From Atherinomorus stipes (Eukaryota; Chordata; Actinopteri; Atheriniformes; Atherinidae), in assembly GCA_023101725.1 (NCBI GenBank), contig JALJCO010001157.1, positions 124,001 to 188,000 of the forward strand: DNA of 64,000 nt, in the 5' to 3' direction. This document shows positions 34,187-46,953 of the stretch, one piece after another; positions within the stretch are counted from its first letter, which is position 1; the number at the start of each line of letters is the position of its first letter. Under the pieces are notes generated by a model, which did no database searches, was not told the DNA's origin, and saw only the letters and a program-made list of their open reading frames with translations. The position numbers and the translations under genes were made by a program.

Positions 34187-35366
34187 ATGGCAGAGGAGCT
34201 GCAGCAATTGAAAGACTTGGTACAGCAGCTGCAGAAAATGCCAGATTACAGCAGGACTCTGCTTCAGCTGGAGCATCCACTTCCGGGTCAGACTCTGTTG
34301 GCACAGCCCCACTCTCGGACTCTGTACCTGTGGGTGGGAACCATGAATCCCCTCAATCCCAGCAGTTGCTATACATCCCCAGGGAGCGGAGGTGCCCGGT
34401 TTTTAGGGGAACCTCTGGTATCTCTGTAGAGGACTGGGTTGAAGAGGTTGAGGCAACCCTTAGAACTAGGCCCCTGAAACCAGTAGATCAGGCATACTTT
34501 ATGTATGACCATTTGGAGGGAGAAGCCAGAGATGAGATTCGGTATAGGCCGAAGGTGGAAAGGGAAGACCCCCAGAAAATCATAATGGTTCTACAGGAGT
34601 TGTATGGCTGCTCTGAGTCTTATGTGTCTCTCCAACAGAAATTTTTTTTTCTACAAAGCAACGTGAAGGGGAGTCTCTCCAAGAATTCTCTCATGCCCTG
34701 TGCAGCCTTATGGAAAAGATTAAGCGTAGTGCTCCTGGGAAGGTGGGAGAGGCACCTATTTTACTCAGAGATCAGTTTGTTGAGCATGTTTGTGACCCTT
34801 GTCTACGTCGTGAGTTAAAAAGGGTGGTGCGACAGACCCCTGGATGCACATTGCTAGATGTAAGGGCTGAGGCCATCCGTTGGGAAAATGAGGGGCGGGC
34901 AGGAAGGTTAGCAGGAGGGAACCTTCTAGCATCCCCCATGCATGCTACGCAGTATTCTGAAAGTGGGGGGTTGGTCCGTAGTGGCGATGGTTCTGAATTG
35001 ACTGAATTAAGGCAGTTACTACTGAGGCAGCAGGAACAGTTGTGCCAGTTAACTCAGAGCCTGCTAACCCTACAGAACACTTTGAAACCACTTGTTAAAA
35101 CTAAGCCTCTGAATAGTATTGTTTGCATGATTTGTCAAAAACGGGGTCATTATGCGAGGGAATGTGATAATGAGTGTGTTCATTCCCAGTCGAAGCGGCC
35201 TGAAGTAGCTGGTTCCCTGGGTGCTACTTCTGCTGCCCAGGAGGTGGGAAACCCTCTCTCCCCGAATGGAGTCACATCCTGGAAGGGGAGCATACTGCCC
35301 CTACTGGACAAGGCCCCTCTACGCCAGTCATACTACCTAGCTTGGTGGCACCGTGCCCTAAGGTAA
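34187..35366 (+). pseudogene. gypsy gag, frameshifted
   Basis: The frame starts with MAEELQQLKDLVQQLQK. A gag-type capsid region follows (VEDWVEEVEATLRTR, EGEARDEIRY, DPQKIIMVLQELYG) after a shift near 34350. A second shift near the T-run at 34638 is followed by FVEHVCDPCLRRELKR. A CCHC zinc knuckle (CMICQKRGHYAREC) lies near 35130. The frame ends at 35366, overlapping the protease frame by 25 nt; that junction could be a natural frameshift site or decay. Confidence 0.85.
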
Positions 35367-37642
35367 TGATACTTTTGGGAGATGTATCTGCTCAGTTTTT
35401 GCTAGATACAGGATCAATGGTTACTACTGTTAATGAAAGTTTCTTCCTGCAGCATTTCCAGAACACCCCAAAGCCTTGCCACTGGCTACAATTAAAAGCA
35501 GCTATCGGATTGGAGATACCTTATAGAGGTTATGTAGAACTAGATGTCACAGTTTTTGGGAAAGTAATACCACGCCGAGGTGTCCTGGTGGTCCGAGACC
35601 CCCCAGGGCAGGACACTCTTTCAGGAACGCCAGGGGTGTTGGGTATGAATGTTATTAGGGAGTGTTATCAACAACTGTTCAATCAGCATGGGCCTGGGTT
35701 ATTTGATGTCCCTGTAGTACAGCAGACCCCCCTCTCATGGCAGCATGCATTACAGCAATGCCATCAGGTGCAGTCACAGTCTAAACAAGTGACAACAGGA
35801 ATAGCCAGGGTGAGGGGGAAGTACCCTGTCACCATCCCCGGGGGCACGATGAAGTGGGTGACGGCTACATGTTCCTCCCATTTTAGCAAGGTTGCTGGGG
35901 CTGCACTGATTGAACCCACCAGGGATGGTAGGCCCCTGCCAGAGGGTTTACTGGTTTCACCTGCAATGGTTACTGTAAGGAAAGGTACAGTTTATGTCCC
36001 AGTTGTTAATGTGGGGGAGATGGACATTGTGTTACCCCGTCGCCACCCCATCGGGTTACTAAGCCAGGCTGACATTGTTAGCCTACCAGACGGGCTGTCA
36101 GTGCAGGCCCAAACGCTGGGTGGGATTAGCGCGTCATTGTCTACCCAAGAGCAAGGGCAGAGTAAACATGCTGAGAGGGCAGATTGAGTCAGTAGATTTG
36201 TCTGCTCCTACCCAATTAGATCAAGGAAAGGTTAGGTCATTATTGACGGACCATGAGGCTGTGTTTGTGATGTCAGATCTGGACTTTGGGTGTACTAACC
36301 TCTTGACTCATGATATTCCCCTCCTGGATGATGTGCCGGTTAGAAAGAGGTATAGGCGGATTCCCCCCTCTGACTATGATGAGGTTAGGGCTCACATAAG
36401 AAGACTGCTAGATAGCCAGGTAATTAGGGAAAGCTTCAGCCCCTATGCCTCCCCTGTTGTGCTGGTGAGGAAGACAGATGGTAGCCTTAGGTTATGTGTG
36501 GATTATCGGCTACTCAACGGCAAGACGCGCAAGGATGCTTTTCCTCTGCCAAGGATTGAGGAGTCCTTGGATGCCCTGTCTGGTGCTAAGTGGTTCTCCA
36601 CAATGGACCTTGCTAGCGGATATCACCAGGTTCCGGTCACCGAACAGGATAAAATGAAAACCACTTTCTGCACCCCTTTCGGCCTCTTTGAGTTTCAGCA
36701 GATGCCATTTGGGTTATGCAATGCCCCCAGCACATTCCAGCGGCTGATGGAACGGATTTTCGGAGACCAGCATTGCCATTCTTTGTTACTTTACCTGGAT
36801 GATGTCATCATTTTTTCTTCCTCAGTAGATGAACATCTCAGCCGGCTGGATATGGTGCTAACCCGCTTCCAGGAGCAAGGGCTGAAGGCCAGGCTTGATA
36901 AGTGCAAGTTCTTCCAGAGGCAGGTCCAATACCTAGGCCATGTTGCCTCCGCGGCTGGTGTATTCACAGATCCTGGAAAAATTGCAGCGGTGGCAAATTG
37001 GGCAACTCCAGGTACGGTAGCAGAGCTTCGGTCATTTCTTGGATTTGCTAGCTACTACAGGCGCTTTGTGGAAGGGTTTGCTAAGCGAGCTGCGCCACTC
37101 CACCGGCTGGTGGCTGATCTAGCAGAAAAGAGGGGTCGACATAGCACCCAGCTAGTAGAGGCTTGGACCCCTCAGTGTGAACACAGTTTTAAAGAACTCA
37201 AAAACAGGTTGGTGAGGTCACCAGTGCTTGCCTACGCTTATTTTAACCTCCCTTTCATTCTAGAGGTAGACGCCAGTCATGAGGGCCTGGGGGCTGTCCT
37301 TTCACAGGAACAGGATGGGAAAGTGAGGCCCATTGCATATGCCAGTCGGAGCTCAGCTTACACCCCGCGGAGAAGAACTACAGCTCGATGAAATTGGAGT
37401 TTTTGGGTATGAAATGGGCCATGGCGGAGAAATTCCGTGAGTACCTGCTTGGGCGCAAAGTAGTGGTATGGACTGACAATAACCCTCTCAGCCATCTCAA
37501 CACAGCAAAACTGGGTGCTACAGAACAACGATGGGCAGCAGAATTGGCTGTGTTTGATTACACTGTCAAATACAGACCGGGTCGTGCTAACAAAAATGCA
37601 GATCCTCTGTCCAGACAACACCCCCTTGCATTGACCCAGTGA
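35342..37642 (+). pseudogene. gypsy protease, reverse transcriptase and RNase H, frameshifted
   Basis: The protease motif FLLDTGS lies near 35400. After a frame change near 36100-36180 the RT reads VRKTDGSLRLCVDYRLLNG, motif A FSTMDLASGYHQV, motif B LCNAPSTFQRLM and the catalytic LLYLDDVIIF. The thumb has LGHVASAAGV and GFASYYRRF. RNase H starts FILEVDASHEGLGAVL. A frameshift at about 37385 puts its second half (VVWTDNNPLSHLN) in another frame up to 37642. No active polymerase can be made from this copy. Confidence 0.92.
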
Positions 37643-39094
37643 TACCAGATCGCCCAGGGACTGTCATGCCAGAGGGGGTTAGAGATACTGTATCTACCCA
37701 AAGTGTGTCAGTTCAGAATGCTGTTTCTGCTCTTCCAGAGAGGGTTGTCGGGGACATGGTTGCACTGCAGGGAGCAGATCCAAGCATTAGTGCCATCCTC
37801 CACTATCTTCAAGAGCAGCAGACCCCCGGCCAGGTTGAACGACAACAGCTCCCACCAGAAGCCCAAGCAGTGGGATCGGCTAACTGTAAGAGACGGGCTC
37901 CTCTACCGCATCTACGATCGGCCTGATGGAGGAGAACCAGTGTATCAGCTGGTCCTCCCTGAGTGCCTTAAAGAGGAGGTGTTTCGGCAGCTTCACACTT
38001 TTCACGGACATCAAGGTATTGAGCGCACAGCAGAATTGATCCGTCAGAGATGCTATGGGCCAGGCATGACGATGGCGATAAAAGACTGGTGCCAAGCATG
38101 CGAGAGATGTTCCCTCTCGAAAGAAACAAGGCCACAAGTTCGGGCCCCCATGGGCCATCTTCTAGCTTCAAGGCCGAATGAAATCCTAGCCCTAGATTTC
38201 TCTTTTCTCGAACCAGCTAGGGATGGCAGGGAACAAGTGTTGGTGTTGACTGATGTTTTTTTCCAAATTTACTATGGCATTTCCCACCAGAGACCAACGG
38301 GCCTCTACAGTTGCCGACATAGTCACCAAGGAATGGTTCTACAAATATGGGGTGCCAGCCAGGCTACATGCAGACCAAGGCCGCAGCTTTGAGAGTGCAG
38401 TGATCCAGCAGCTGTGTGAAATGTATGGGATCCAGAAGTCTAGAACCACCCTGTACCATCCACAAGGTAATGGTCGGTGTGAGCGGTTTAATAAAACCCT
38501 CCATGACCTGCTTCGCACACTCCCGAACGAACAGAAGCATCGCTGGCCAGAGTACCTGCAGCAGATCCTGTTCAGCTATAATACCACACCACACCAGACC
38601 ACAGGCCAGTCCCCATTTTTTCTGATGTTTGGTCGCGAGCCACAGTTGCCTGTTGATTTTTAGCTAGGTCGCATCAAGGAACCTGTAGGTGGGAGAGTCT
38701 GTGATTGGACTCAGGAGCACCAGCGCAGACTACAAGTGGCAGTGGAGAATGCTAGAGACCGGATGAAGCAGGCCGCAGCTATACGGAAGGAGAGGGCGGA
38801 TAAACGGGCAGACGAAGAAGTTCTGCCAATGGGACAGTTGGTCTACTTGAGAGACCATTCCCATAAGGGCCGCCACAAAATCCAGGACATATGGGGGCCG
38901 GAGGTGTTCCAGGTGGTAGCCCCACCTGAGGCTGGCGGGCAAGTGTATGGAGTGGCCCCCAGATACAGGTTGGAGGAGGTACGTTATCTTCATCGTACAA
39001 TGATAAAACCTACCCCAACTCCAACAAATCGCATTCCTGCAAGTGAATCTGCTCGTGCACCAGCCAGTTCGTATGGGGCGGACGAGGGCTAGTG
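37643..39094 (+). pseudogene. gypsy integrase, frameshifted with one in-frame stop
   Basis: The zinc-binding HHCC region (HTFHGHQGIERTAELIRQRC, CQACERC) leads to a DDE core: LALDFSFLEPA, ARLHADQGRSFES and GNGRCERFNKTL. The core crosses at least two frames (37703-38392 and 38253-38663). A TAG at 38661-38663 stops it after REPQLPVDF. The same frame continues with a C-terminal chromatin-proximal region (VYLRDHSHKGRHKIQDIWGP) to 39094. A further Arg-rich tail (RRTAGKHANRHHLP) appears at 39186-39455. Confidence 0.9.
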
Positions 39095-39491
39095 GGTTGT
39101 ATTGAGAAACGCACCCACTATGTGGGGTGTGGCTTGCCAGCTGGGTTGGGCCAGCCCAGCCAGAACGCCACACGACCACCAGTGAGTGAACTTACAACCC
39201 CAATCGAGACTGGTATGCCCACGGGCCCCCCCCTCCTGTATTTCATCGCCACGTCCCAAGATGCCTGGATGTCGCTCTGAGGCCAACCCTGGTCCAACTA
39301 CAGTGAGATGGTCCACCCGGCGTACAGCCGGTAAACACGCTAACCGGCACCACTTGCCAGTTACGGCACGGAGAAGTGCATATGGGGCTGAGGGTTCCCA
39401 GGCGCCTGGTGTGAGTAGCCAGATTGCAGCATTTTTCAGACCCTGGGCTGAATGAATTGTCGGGCCGCCAATTCAGTGATGGGGGGGTGAG

Positions 39492-40569
39492 TGTAACCGG
39501 CAGTCAAGTGTCGCTCAAGCGACGCCGTAGCCGGGTGCGCGCCCCCCTCCTCCCATCCTTGGTCTTTGCCAGTGCATGTGCCACGTCATAAAAGTGCGAC
39601 CAGGCAGGCTGTTTGGTCTGCTGGCTGTATGGGTGGCGTGGTGGATGCGCTCGGTAGGTGTCAGTTTGTTTTATCTGTTCATGGGTTCTGTACGACGCTG
39701 CATCTTAAACTACTTTTAACACATAGGGTGCCAGCCGATTGAAACAACCTTCCGGGAGGGTTCTTTTAATATTTTATCTACAGTTGACAAGGTATGGTAG
39801 CTTTTCTTTTTCAAAGATTTCCTGTTTCTTTTTCTCTTGGGTGCTAATTAGCTGCTTTTGTTTTGAAAGTTGCTGATGTAATCCGGGAGAACTACGTGTC
39901 CTCCAAGTCAATTCCGGAGGTACTGTGACTGGTCCACTATCAATGTTATTTTATTTACATTAGTTTGATTTGTTTAACAGATGTTTTTTTTTTCTTTTGT
40001 AGAGACCGACCTTGTCACACTGCTGTTTTGTTTTGCCTTGTTTAGTTGGTTTATATAATTCTTTGTCTTGTTTTACCTGTTTTTGGTCAGGGCATTTTAA
40101 ACTGCTTTTAACCAGTCTCTGTATATGTTCCCTCAGGAAGATCTTTTGTGTCCTCCCCAGTGGCCAGCTGTCCGTGGGGGAGTTGGTCCTGGTATGCCGC
40201 GGGTGGGACTCTGCAGTGGTTGCGGCACACGGGTTGATTTGTATTAAGTTGGATGAGTGAGTTTTTCTTTTTTTGAACAGCACGTTTATTGGTTGCATGC
40301 CTTTTTTTGATTTTCTTCTAATTGTTTGGTTGGTCCCTCGGCCGTGGCTGCTGGGGAGTTGTTGGGGCCCGCTGGTGGTATCGGGACCCTCCCCTACAGG
40401 TGCCAGCTGTCACTGTCTCTTTTTAATTTTTATTCTTTTACTTTGACCATTAATAAACTGTAATCCTGGGGGAACCCAAGAAAAAACTAGTTGCCTGCTT
40501 GATTATTCCACCATCTACGCCATCTTCAAATTGAACTGGACCATTACGGCCTCTGCGGGCCCGGTCACA
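39492..40569 (+). repeat. gypsy 3' LTR, 1078 bp
   Basis: Starts TGTAACCGG after a GGGGGGGTGAG purine tract and ends CCGGTCACA. Two AATAAA-type signals lie near its end (AATAAACTGTAA at about 40451). Not interrupted, so it gives the reference for the split 5' LTR. Confidence 0.95.
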
Positions 40570-41392
40570 CTAGCCTACCTACATACCAGACACTGCTGGT
40601 ACTCTTCACATTCCTCACCCCACACCTCCCTGTAAAGAAGTCACTCGATAAATTTAGGCAGTTGATGTTGACACTGATGCATCTTAGGCTTAATGTTTCC
40701 ACAACCTTCCTGTCATATGCCTTCAACATATCAGTAGCCACTGCTTCCAGGATAGTCACTGATGTCATTAATGTCATGTATATTCGTATGAAGCCACTTA
40801 TCATATGGCCAGAAAGAGAGCATTTGCAAAAAACCATGCCAATGCCATACAGGAAACATTTTGGGAAAAAATGTGTGGTCATTATCGATTGTTTGGAAGT
40901 TTTTATTGAACGTCCTTCTAACGTCCTAAAAGCACCATAACATAGTAAAATTCTTGATTGGTATTACACCACAGGGCACGGTGTCTTACATTTCAAATGC
41001 ATGGGGAGCAAGAGTAAGTGACAAATACATAAATGAAAACTGTGGCTTTTTGGACAACATTGTTCCTGGTGATCTTGTTCTCACTGACCTTGGCTTTGAT
41101 ATTCAGCCACTTTAGGCCGTAGATTGGCTCAGGTGAAAATTCCAGCTTTCACTCGAAGAAAGTCACAGTTAGCTCCTGTTGACATAGAAACCACAAGGAA
41201 AATTGCCCACGTCAGGATTCATGTTGAGCGTGTAATTGGAAGCGTGCATCAGAAATATACTATTTTGGGGGGGGACCTGCCAATTCATTCCTTGATGTGC
41301 AAAGATGGTGATGGCTTTTGTACTATCGATAAGATTGGACTTGTCTGTTGTGCTCTTGTGAACCTTTGCCCATCAATTGTTGATTTTGACTG
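40570..41392 (+). pseudogene. ISL2EU-type DDE transposase, main part, broken
   Basis: It reads TLLVLFTFLTPHLPVKKSLD, RLNVSTTFLSYAFNISVATA and CVVIIDCLEVFIERPSNVL, the first catalytic aspartate being in IIDC. A deletion removes the TWSNYKHH-type segment after RPSNVLKA. The family continues in another frame with [20 protein letters not shown] and LTDLGFDIQ (second aspartate; the usual form is LADRGFD). [18 protein letters not shown] (glutamate) follows at about 41215. Recognised as a DDE_4/THAP-type ISL2EU transposase. Confidence 0.85.
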
Positions 41393-41399
41393 AAGTATT

Positions 41400-41880
41400 T
41401 TAAATATGCAGCTTGGCAATAAAAACATCAGTCTGTCTGAACCGTTTACAGCCCTAATTATTAATAAATGATGTGCATTTACAGTTGTTAATGTTAAGTG
41501 AATGCTATTTTATTATTGTGGAAGAAAACACAGCATAATACAATAAGCAGAACACAGATTTATTAAAAAGGGGAAAAAAAACAAAGTTATCAGAACACTC
41601 AGCTTATAAAATACACAGGATCATAAATTATAGTATGTACTATAGTATGCTATATTAACTGTAAACACAATTTTGCATGTAGTGTCAGTTTGACAACTTT
41701 TTGGTACAGCATTGTAAAATTTCATCAACTTCAACGACAAATCAAATGCTAAAATATTACAGACTCTCAAAAAAGGATCACATGTCTTAATAAAGTAAAT
41801 GTAATCGTAATGTACATTAAAAAGTGCCTGAAGTGCACAATTGCACAGCAGTCCACTAAAAAACAGTCTCACGTTTTTTT
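41400..41880. other. 3' untranslated interval of the ISL2EU transposase
   Basis: AT-rich, with AATAAA signals at about 41420 and 41463 for the plus gene. No coding sequence. It ends at a T-run (about 41873-41885) where the G-rich block begins. Confidence 0.5.
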
Positions 41881-44330
41881 TTTTTACCGAAACTGAGGTA
41901 GCGTTTGGCGCTCTGCACAATACCATTTTCCCTTTGGTGCAGCCTTAACATTAATGCCCTGGGGGGATCCCGGGAGGCAGGGGTACCTAATGCCGGTAAC
42001 GGCTCTTCTTCTGGGGGGGAATTCATACCCCCCTGGTCTCCTTTCCCAAGACCTCTCCCCCCCCCCTGCTCTACCTCACACACACACACACGTAGGGTTT
42101 TGGGGAGGGTGCGTGTCAAGCGGGCGTGGTGAGGGAGGGCACCAAAGTGCCTTTGCTTGCCACGTCTAGGGACAGCCTGCTCCCCAGTTTTAACCACACT
42201 TAGACACCTAAACACATAAAATAACAACAACTCACAACCACTTCTGAGGGGCGGGCCATATAGTGTGTGGAAGGAGGGAGGGGCCGGTTGGGGGGTCATG
42301 CCCCCTACGCGACCCCACTCCCGGCATGACTTGGCACTGCCCCTCAGTTTTAACTGCAAACAACACACATCTTACACACACAGTCATGAGCGGGGGGTGG
42401 GGGGGGGACAGGGTCCTTTCATACCCCGGTCTCCCAGGCGCTACTGGGGGGAGGGGGGACAGTGGCTGCTTCACGCGCCAGTGGTTAAGGCTGGCTGCAT
42501 TGCGGGGGATCTGCTGGCCTGGGGGATGCCTGGCCTGCTGCGTCCGGGGGGTGGGGGGATGGGGGGGGGGACGTGTTGGGGGCTTGGAGCTCACGGCTCC
42601 TTCCCCCGGCCCGAGCTACCACTCAGGAGGCATGAGGGCATGGGCAAGAGCGAGGTGGGTATGTGAGAATAATGAATGAGAGTGTGAAAGAGGAAATGTG
42701 GGAGGGAGGAACTTGGGCTGGAAGAGGGAGGAGATGTGGGTAAGTGGTTGGAGGAAAGGGGGGATGGAGGAAGGAGTGGCATGCTCGTGAGTGTCTAGTA
42801 GGGATGGTCATGAGGGGCTGAAGGAAGGAAGGGCGGGACTGTGATAGGTCAGAGGGATGGGCGGGGCTGGACATGTAAGGGGGGACTGTATGGGGTATTG
42901 GGGGTATAGGGAGGTGGGGGCGTATGTGTGGGGGGTAGGGAGGGGTTGGTGCAGTTATGTGGGGGGAGTGCAAGTGTGTGTTAGAGGGTATGAGGAGGTG
43001 GGGGTAGGTGTGGACGGTAGAGGGAGGAGAGTGTTGGGGGTGGAGGGAGGAGTGAGTGTGGGTATGTAAGGTCGGAGAGCGGAGTGGGTGGGTGTATGTG
43101 TGTGTGTGGGGGGGTACATGGAGGTGTTGGGTAGGGCTGGGCGGTGTGGGCGGGGTTTCGTATCTCGGTGTTCGTGCCGGGCATCTCGGTGTCGGTGTGG
43201 TGCAGTGTGGCTGCGGGTTGGTTGGGGGCCGGGCGCTTTGGTGGGGGGTGCGGTTTTGTTTGTGGCTTCCGGGGCTTTGTATGCGGGGCGGGCGCGGGGG
43301 GGATCTGTATCTTGTGTGTGGTTGCTCTTGCGGTGTTGATGTCTTGGGTGCCCGTGTCTAGATGTGGATGCGGTGACGGTATATCTTTCAGCCCTAGTGT
43401 TGGGGTAGGTGGGTGGGGAGTGTGAGTGTGAGCGTGGTGGCGGGGGTAGGGGGAGGTAGAGGTGGTGGCGCCCAGGTGTCAGGTGTGTGGGTCAGGGACG
43501 TTCGGGTGGGGGCTGGCCTGCCCTGGGGGGGTGTCGTCTGGGGGGTCCGGTCCTCCTGGGTTTCAGTTGGGCCGCCCGGGTCGGGGGGGGGGTGGCTGCT
43601 CCTGGGCGCTTGGGCCCGGCGCTGTCTCCGCTCCGGGGGACGCCCGGCGCCCGGTGGGGTCGGCAGCTGCTGGTCTTGGTCCGCTGGGGCCTGGGCCTCC
43701 AGACTGCGGGGGGCTCCGGCTGGGGCCGCCTTTTGCCGCCCTTTGGGGGATGCATGTCCGCTCTTTGGGGGGGGGGGGGGGTAGCTGGGATCTGGGCCTC
43801 TGGGTGGCTGCTGGGGGCCTGGGTCGTGAGCCTTGCGGGCTTCCTCCTCCTTGCAGAGACAAGGCTGCATCTGCATGACTGTATCACCACGGAGACCCTT
43901 TATTATGCATGTTGATGCTGTGACACTGCTTTCCATTGCGATGACTAGGTTGTACCTCTTCTCTGCTTCCCGTTGCGCTGACTAGGTTGTACCTCTTCTC
44001 TGCGTAGTTCTGCGTGTGTTTGTATGATCTGAGGATATTTAAGCCACCTGCAGGTCCTCCTGTAGGGGATTGCTTGTTTTGTTTTCCAACAGAGACCTTG
44101 GTTGTTTAGGGATCGCTGTACAGATGTACCAGTGAACTGTGTAAGTGGATTCATGTTTTCTCTCCTCTCTCTCTTCCTCTTCCTTACTCCTTTCTCTCTG
44201 TTTCACTTTCTATCATTACCTCTGTTAACTTTCATTTCTCCCTTGTCAGGCCCAGCAGTATGAAATGGAATGGTGTAATAGACAAATGTTTAAATAAAGA
44301 AATAAAATGAATAAACATGATATCAAGTGG
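41880..44330. other. Strand-asymmetric G-rich block, unassigned
   Basis: About 2.4 kb with G runs throughout on the plus strand, including GGGGGGGGGG tracts near 43770 and GTGGGGG repeats. It is flanked by AT-rich ISL2EU sequence on both sides. Long open frames here on several frames are composition effects. The right end has AAATAAAGAAATAAAATGAA, like a retrotransposon tail, so the block may be a retroelement insertion. No RT motif is visible and no family can be named. Confidence 0.6.
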
Positions 44331-44340
44331 AGCCTTATAT

Positions 44341-45600
44341 TCATAAAGCTCCGCTTGGTAAAGCAAAACTGTTCAACAGAATAAAGCAATCAGATTTCCA
44401 TTCTGCTTGCTTCGATGCTGGACAGGACAAGTAAAAAAAAAAAAGAAAAAAAAAAAAAAAACAATGCACGAGAAGTGAAACCATAATGAGACATTTTGCA
44501 TTGTCACAAGGAATCATCTTTCCAAACTCGCCCTGACCACTCAAACACCAGGTTTGTTCTTGACTACTGGCACTTGCAGCACAACCAGAGCCATGTGATT
44601 CAGCTGAGGCAGACACTCCAGCTTGTGAGGACACATTGGCCATGGTAGATGAAAGCCTTGTGTAAAACTTTCCAACTAACTCTGGCATAATGGCTGTGTC
44701 AAAAATGTGCTTGCTTTTCTGGCATATCATATCCCAGAACCCTTCATCAAACAAAATTTGCTCAACATGCAAATCCTTCTCTGTCCGAACAACAAAGTAG
44801 GCAGATTCCAGTTTGCACACCCCAAGTTAAGTTTGCACCTGGTAGAAACACTGGTGGTTTCTGTTAAGTGTTAGTTTTCCTTCACCGTCCTTCTCCAAGC
44901 AGGATACACTGTCAAACTTGTCACTTTTTCCACAGAATGGACATTTCACTTCAATTACACTGACACCACAACAATCACAAGACACAATGCCATCAGGAGA
45001 AGCGCCCAAGAATGGCACACTTGGATTTATGAAAAAACCTGTGTTGTGTACTTTAACATTATCATGAGATTCCTTATGTAAATCTAGAAACATATCACGA
45101 GCAAATCGCTCATGATTACATCCCCAGGTGGTGCTTTTGATGTTGATTTGTATGACTCAGGATAGCAGACACTTTTGATGAAGCTCTGAGATGGTTGGTT
45201 TGGATCAGTGCAACATGCAGTTTTCATTTTAGATGCTGTAATTCTCCCAGCACGAAATCGAAACCACAACTTAGAAGAAGCCTGATCCTTTGTAGCAGCT
45301 TCAACTGCCTTTGCTTGCTCCTCTGACACTGAAATTCTACATTTTTACACATGTCTAATAGATCACTATGGTCCATGTGAACTGCTTCATCATTTCAGAA
45401 TTCAGTCAACGCAGGAGGAAAATGTTCTCCAATCACTTTGGGAACAAAACTGTCATAGTAAGGCTCAATCAGCGACAAAATAGCAGACTTTGATCTAGTT
45501 GTGCTGAGAGCACTGAACACTGATGACAGTTCATCGTTGGTTGGCTGTTGCGTTTTCCCAGCTGCAACAGTAGAAAAATTGTCACACTCAGTGTGAGGTT
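44341..45600 (-). pseudogene. ISL2EU-associated YqaJ-type exonuclease gene, broken
   Basis: In reading order on minus: an N-terminal segment with SVFSALSTTRSKSAILSLIE; then SSKLWFRFRAGRITASKMK; then LGASPDGIVSCDCCGVSVIE followed by VKCP; then HQCFYQVQT. Asp in SPDG and Glu-Val-Lys in VIEVKCP are the PD-(D/E)XK nuclease residues of the YqaJ (lambda exonuclease-like) family. KFYTRL closes the domain. A one-base shift near 45110 splits it. The YqaJ gene is a known partner gene of ISL2EU transposases. The homologous exons extend left of 45600. Confidence 0.85.
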
Positions 45601-45638
45601 CTTGAAATACCAGTTTTAAAAAAAAATCGTTTCCACTG

Positions 45639-45881
45639 TTAAGAATGACAAATGTCCCATATACAATTTAAGTAATTTAATACCAGTGACCCAAACCCCA
45701 GACTGAGATGCCTGAAGTAGAGAGCTGGAGGAAGGGGGTCGGAAATCACAAAGAGGCAGAACATGTCCTGAAACTTAATGGGTTGGCCAAAGTCATACAA
45801 GTCCCACAAGGTGGTGGTGGTGGGGGGGGGGGGGGGAACCGTTGCTCCTCCCAGTCCTTTAAGCCGGTCCTGTAGCTCCAC
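45639..45881 (-). other. Unrecognised open frame in the ISL2EU region
   Basis: The frame reads MELQDRLKGLGGAT, a Pro/Thr run (from a CCA/GGTGGTGG repeat) and TTTTLWDLYDFGQPIKFQDM. It has no known domain to my knowledge. It could be a piece of the YqaJ gene or an insertion. Confidence 0.35.
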
Positions 45882-46054
45882 ACTGGCCTCCTTGGGTGTT
45901 GCTGTGGGGAGCAGAACATTCGCTTAGCAGTACAGATCACAGGCGCAAGAGTAGAATGATGCTTGGTTCACTTCCCTCTACTTATCTCTCTGTAGGCGTT
46001 GAACCAAATCTTTTCCGAGCCTCCTGGCTTGTCCTTCCCACGTTGGTCCGGCGG

Positions 46055-46521
46055 TAGGGATGTTATGCTCGAGCCCGTCTGCTCGACTCCGCCTCCATCT
46101 TATGAACCGGAAGTCTCGCTACCGCTGTTCTGGTGGAAGTGTCAGCATGCCAAAAGCCACGTGACCACGTGTTGAGCCGAAATCTTGAAGAGACTGGGTT
46201 TATTAATCTGTCAGTGCTTAATACAGGTTCTAATCGCTTGGGAATTTATTGGAAAATAGTGAATTTATCACAGAGGATAATTCCAAGATATTAACCACAA
46301 AGGAAACACTAACTGAAGGTTGGAAACGTATCTTTTATTATACACCGTGTCAGAGACAAGACAGCTCCAGACAGCGCTTCCCTCAGCTGCAGTACACATC
46401 CACTGCCAGCAGATGGAGCTCATGCTCACGGTCTCAAATGTCTCGGGACTTCGTGTCGATCTCTTGGCAGCTGTGTCAAAATGTCTCAGTGTCTCATGAA
46501 GCTTCGTTTTCACCATCCCTA
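46055..46521. mobile_element. MITE with TAGGGATG ends
   Basis: The ends read TAGGGATG and CATCCCTA. The interior part at about 46180-46520 matches 52220-52555 in inverted orientation, including GGAGCTCAT and CAGCTGTGTCAAAATGTCTC. The target duplication is not clear. It splits the ISL2EU minus-strand gene between the YqaJ part and the SWIM part. Confidence 0.65.
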
Positions 46522-46953
46522 CCGTTCCTGCTTCTTCCAGCATTGGGAGGAAGAAGACTCTGCTGCTTCATCCGCTGTCTCCGTCTCTGCTGCGTTCTTG
46601 CTGTCCTTTCTCCAACCGACCAACCCTGCATGCTTGCCTGTGCACAATAAATAGTCCAGCACCTGTCCTCTGTGCCAAGCGAGCACTGTGGGTGTGACCT
46701 GTCAATCAGTCCCAGGTGTTCCTTGTTCCACTTAACTCCAGTCCTTGCCATGGTATAAAAAACCCCACTACAAAACAATCTATACAAGATAAAACCAATA
46801 AAAGCATGCAAAACAATATTGAATACACAGCAAAACTAAAACCACATTGACACAACAAGTTAAGTGTTATATAAAGAAAAGACTGACAAGGTCACCCTGT
46901 GACAAAATCACTTGCACTTAGTTCCTCAACAGACTGTCCATGTGTAGCACATT

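Larger units (their letters stand above)
25568..40569 (+). mobile_element. Ty3/gypsy LTR retrotransposon, no env, with a LINE inside its 5' LTR
   Basis: LTRs start TGTAACCGG and end CCGGTCACA. The 5' LTR is in two parts (25568-26011 and 33411-34019) and the 3' LTR is 39492-40569. Internal order is gag, protease, RT, RNase H, integrase, as in Ty3/gypsy elements; no envelope frame is seen. A GGGGGGG purine tract precedes the 3' LTR. The flanks share CTA (CTAT left, CTAG right), a weak 4-bp duplication. The LTRs differ at only a few positions per hundred by eye, so the insertion is fairly recent. Several frameshifts and one stop break the coding region. Confidence 0.93.

Noticed and set aside
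39492..40569. Envelope-bearing endogenous retrovirus
   Set aside because: The order is gag, protease, RT, RNase H, integrase with no envelope frame before the 3' LTR. This is a Ty3/gypsy retrotransposon.
42232..43936. Several long Gly/Pro-rich open frames
   Set aside because: They arise from extreme G/C skew on all frames. No recognisable motif.
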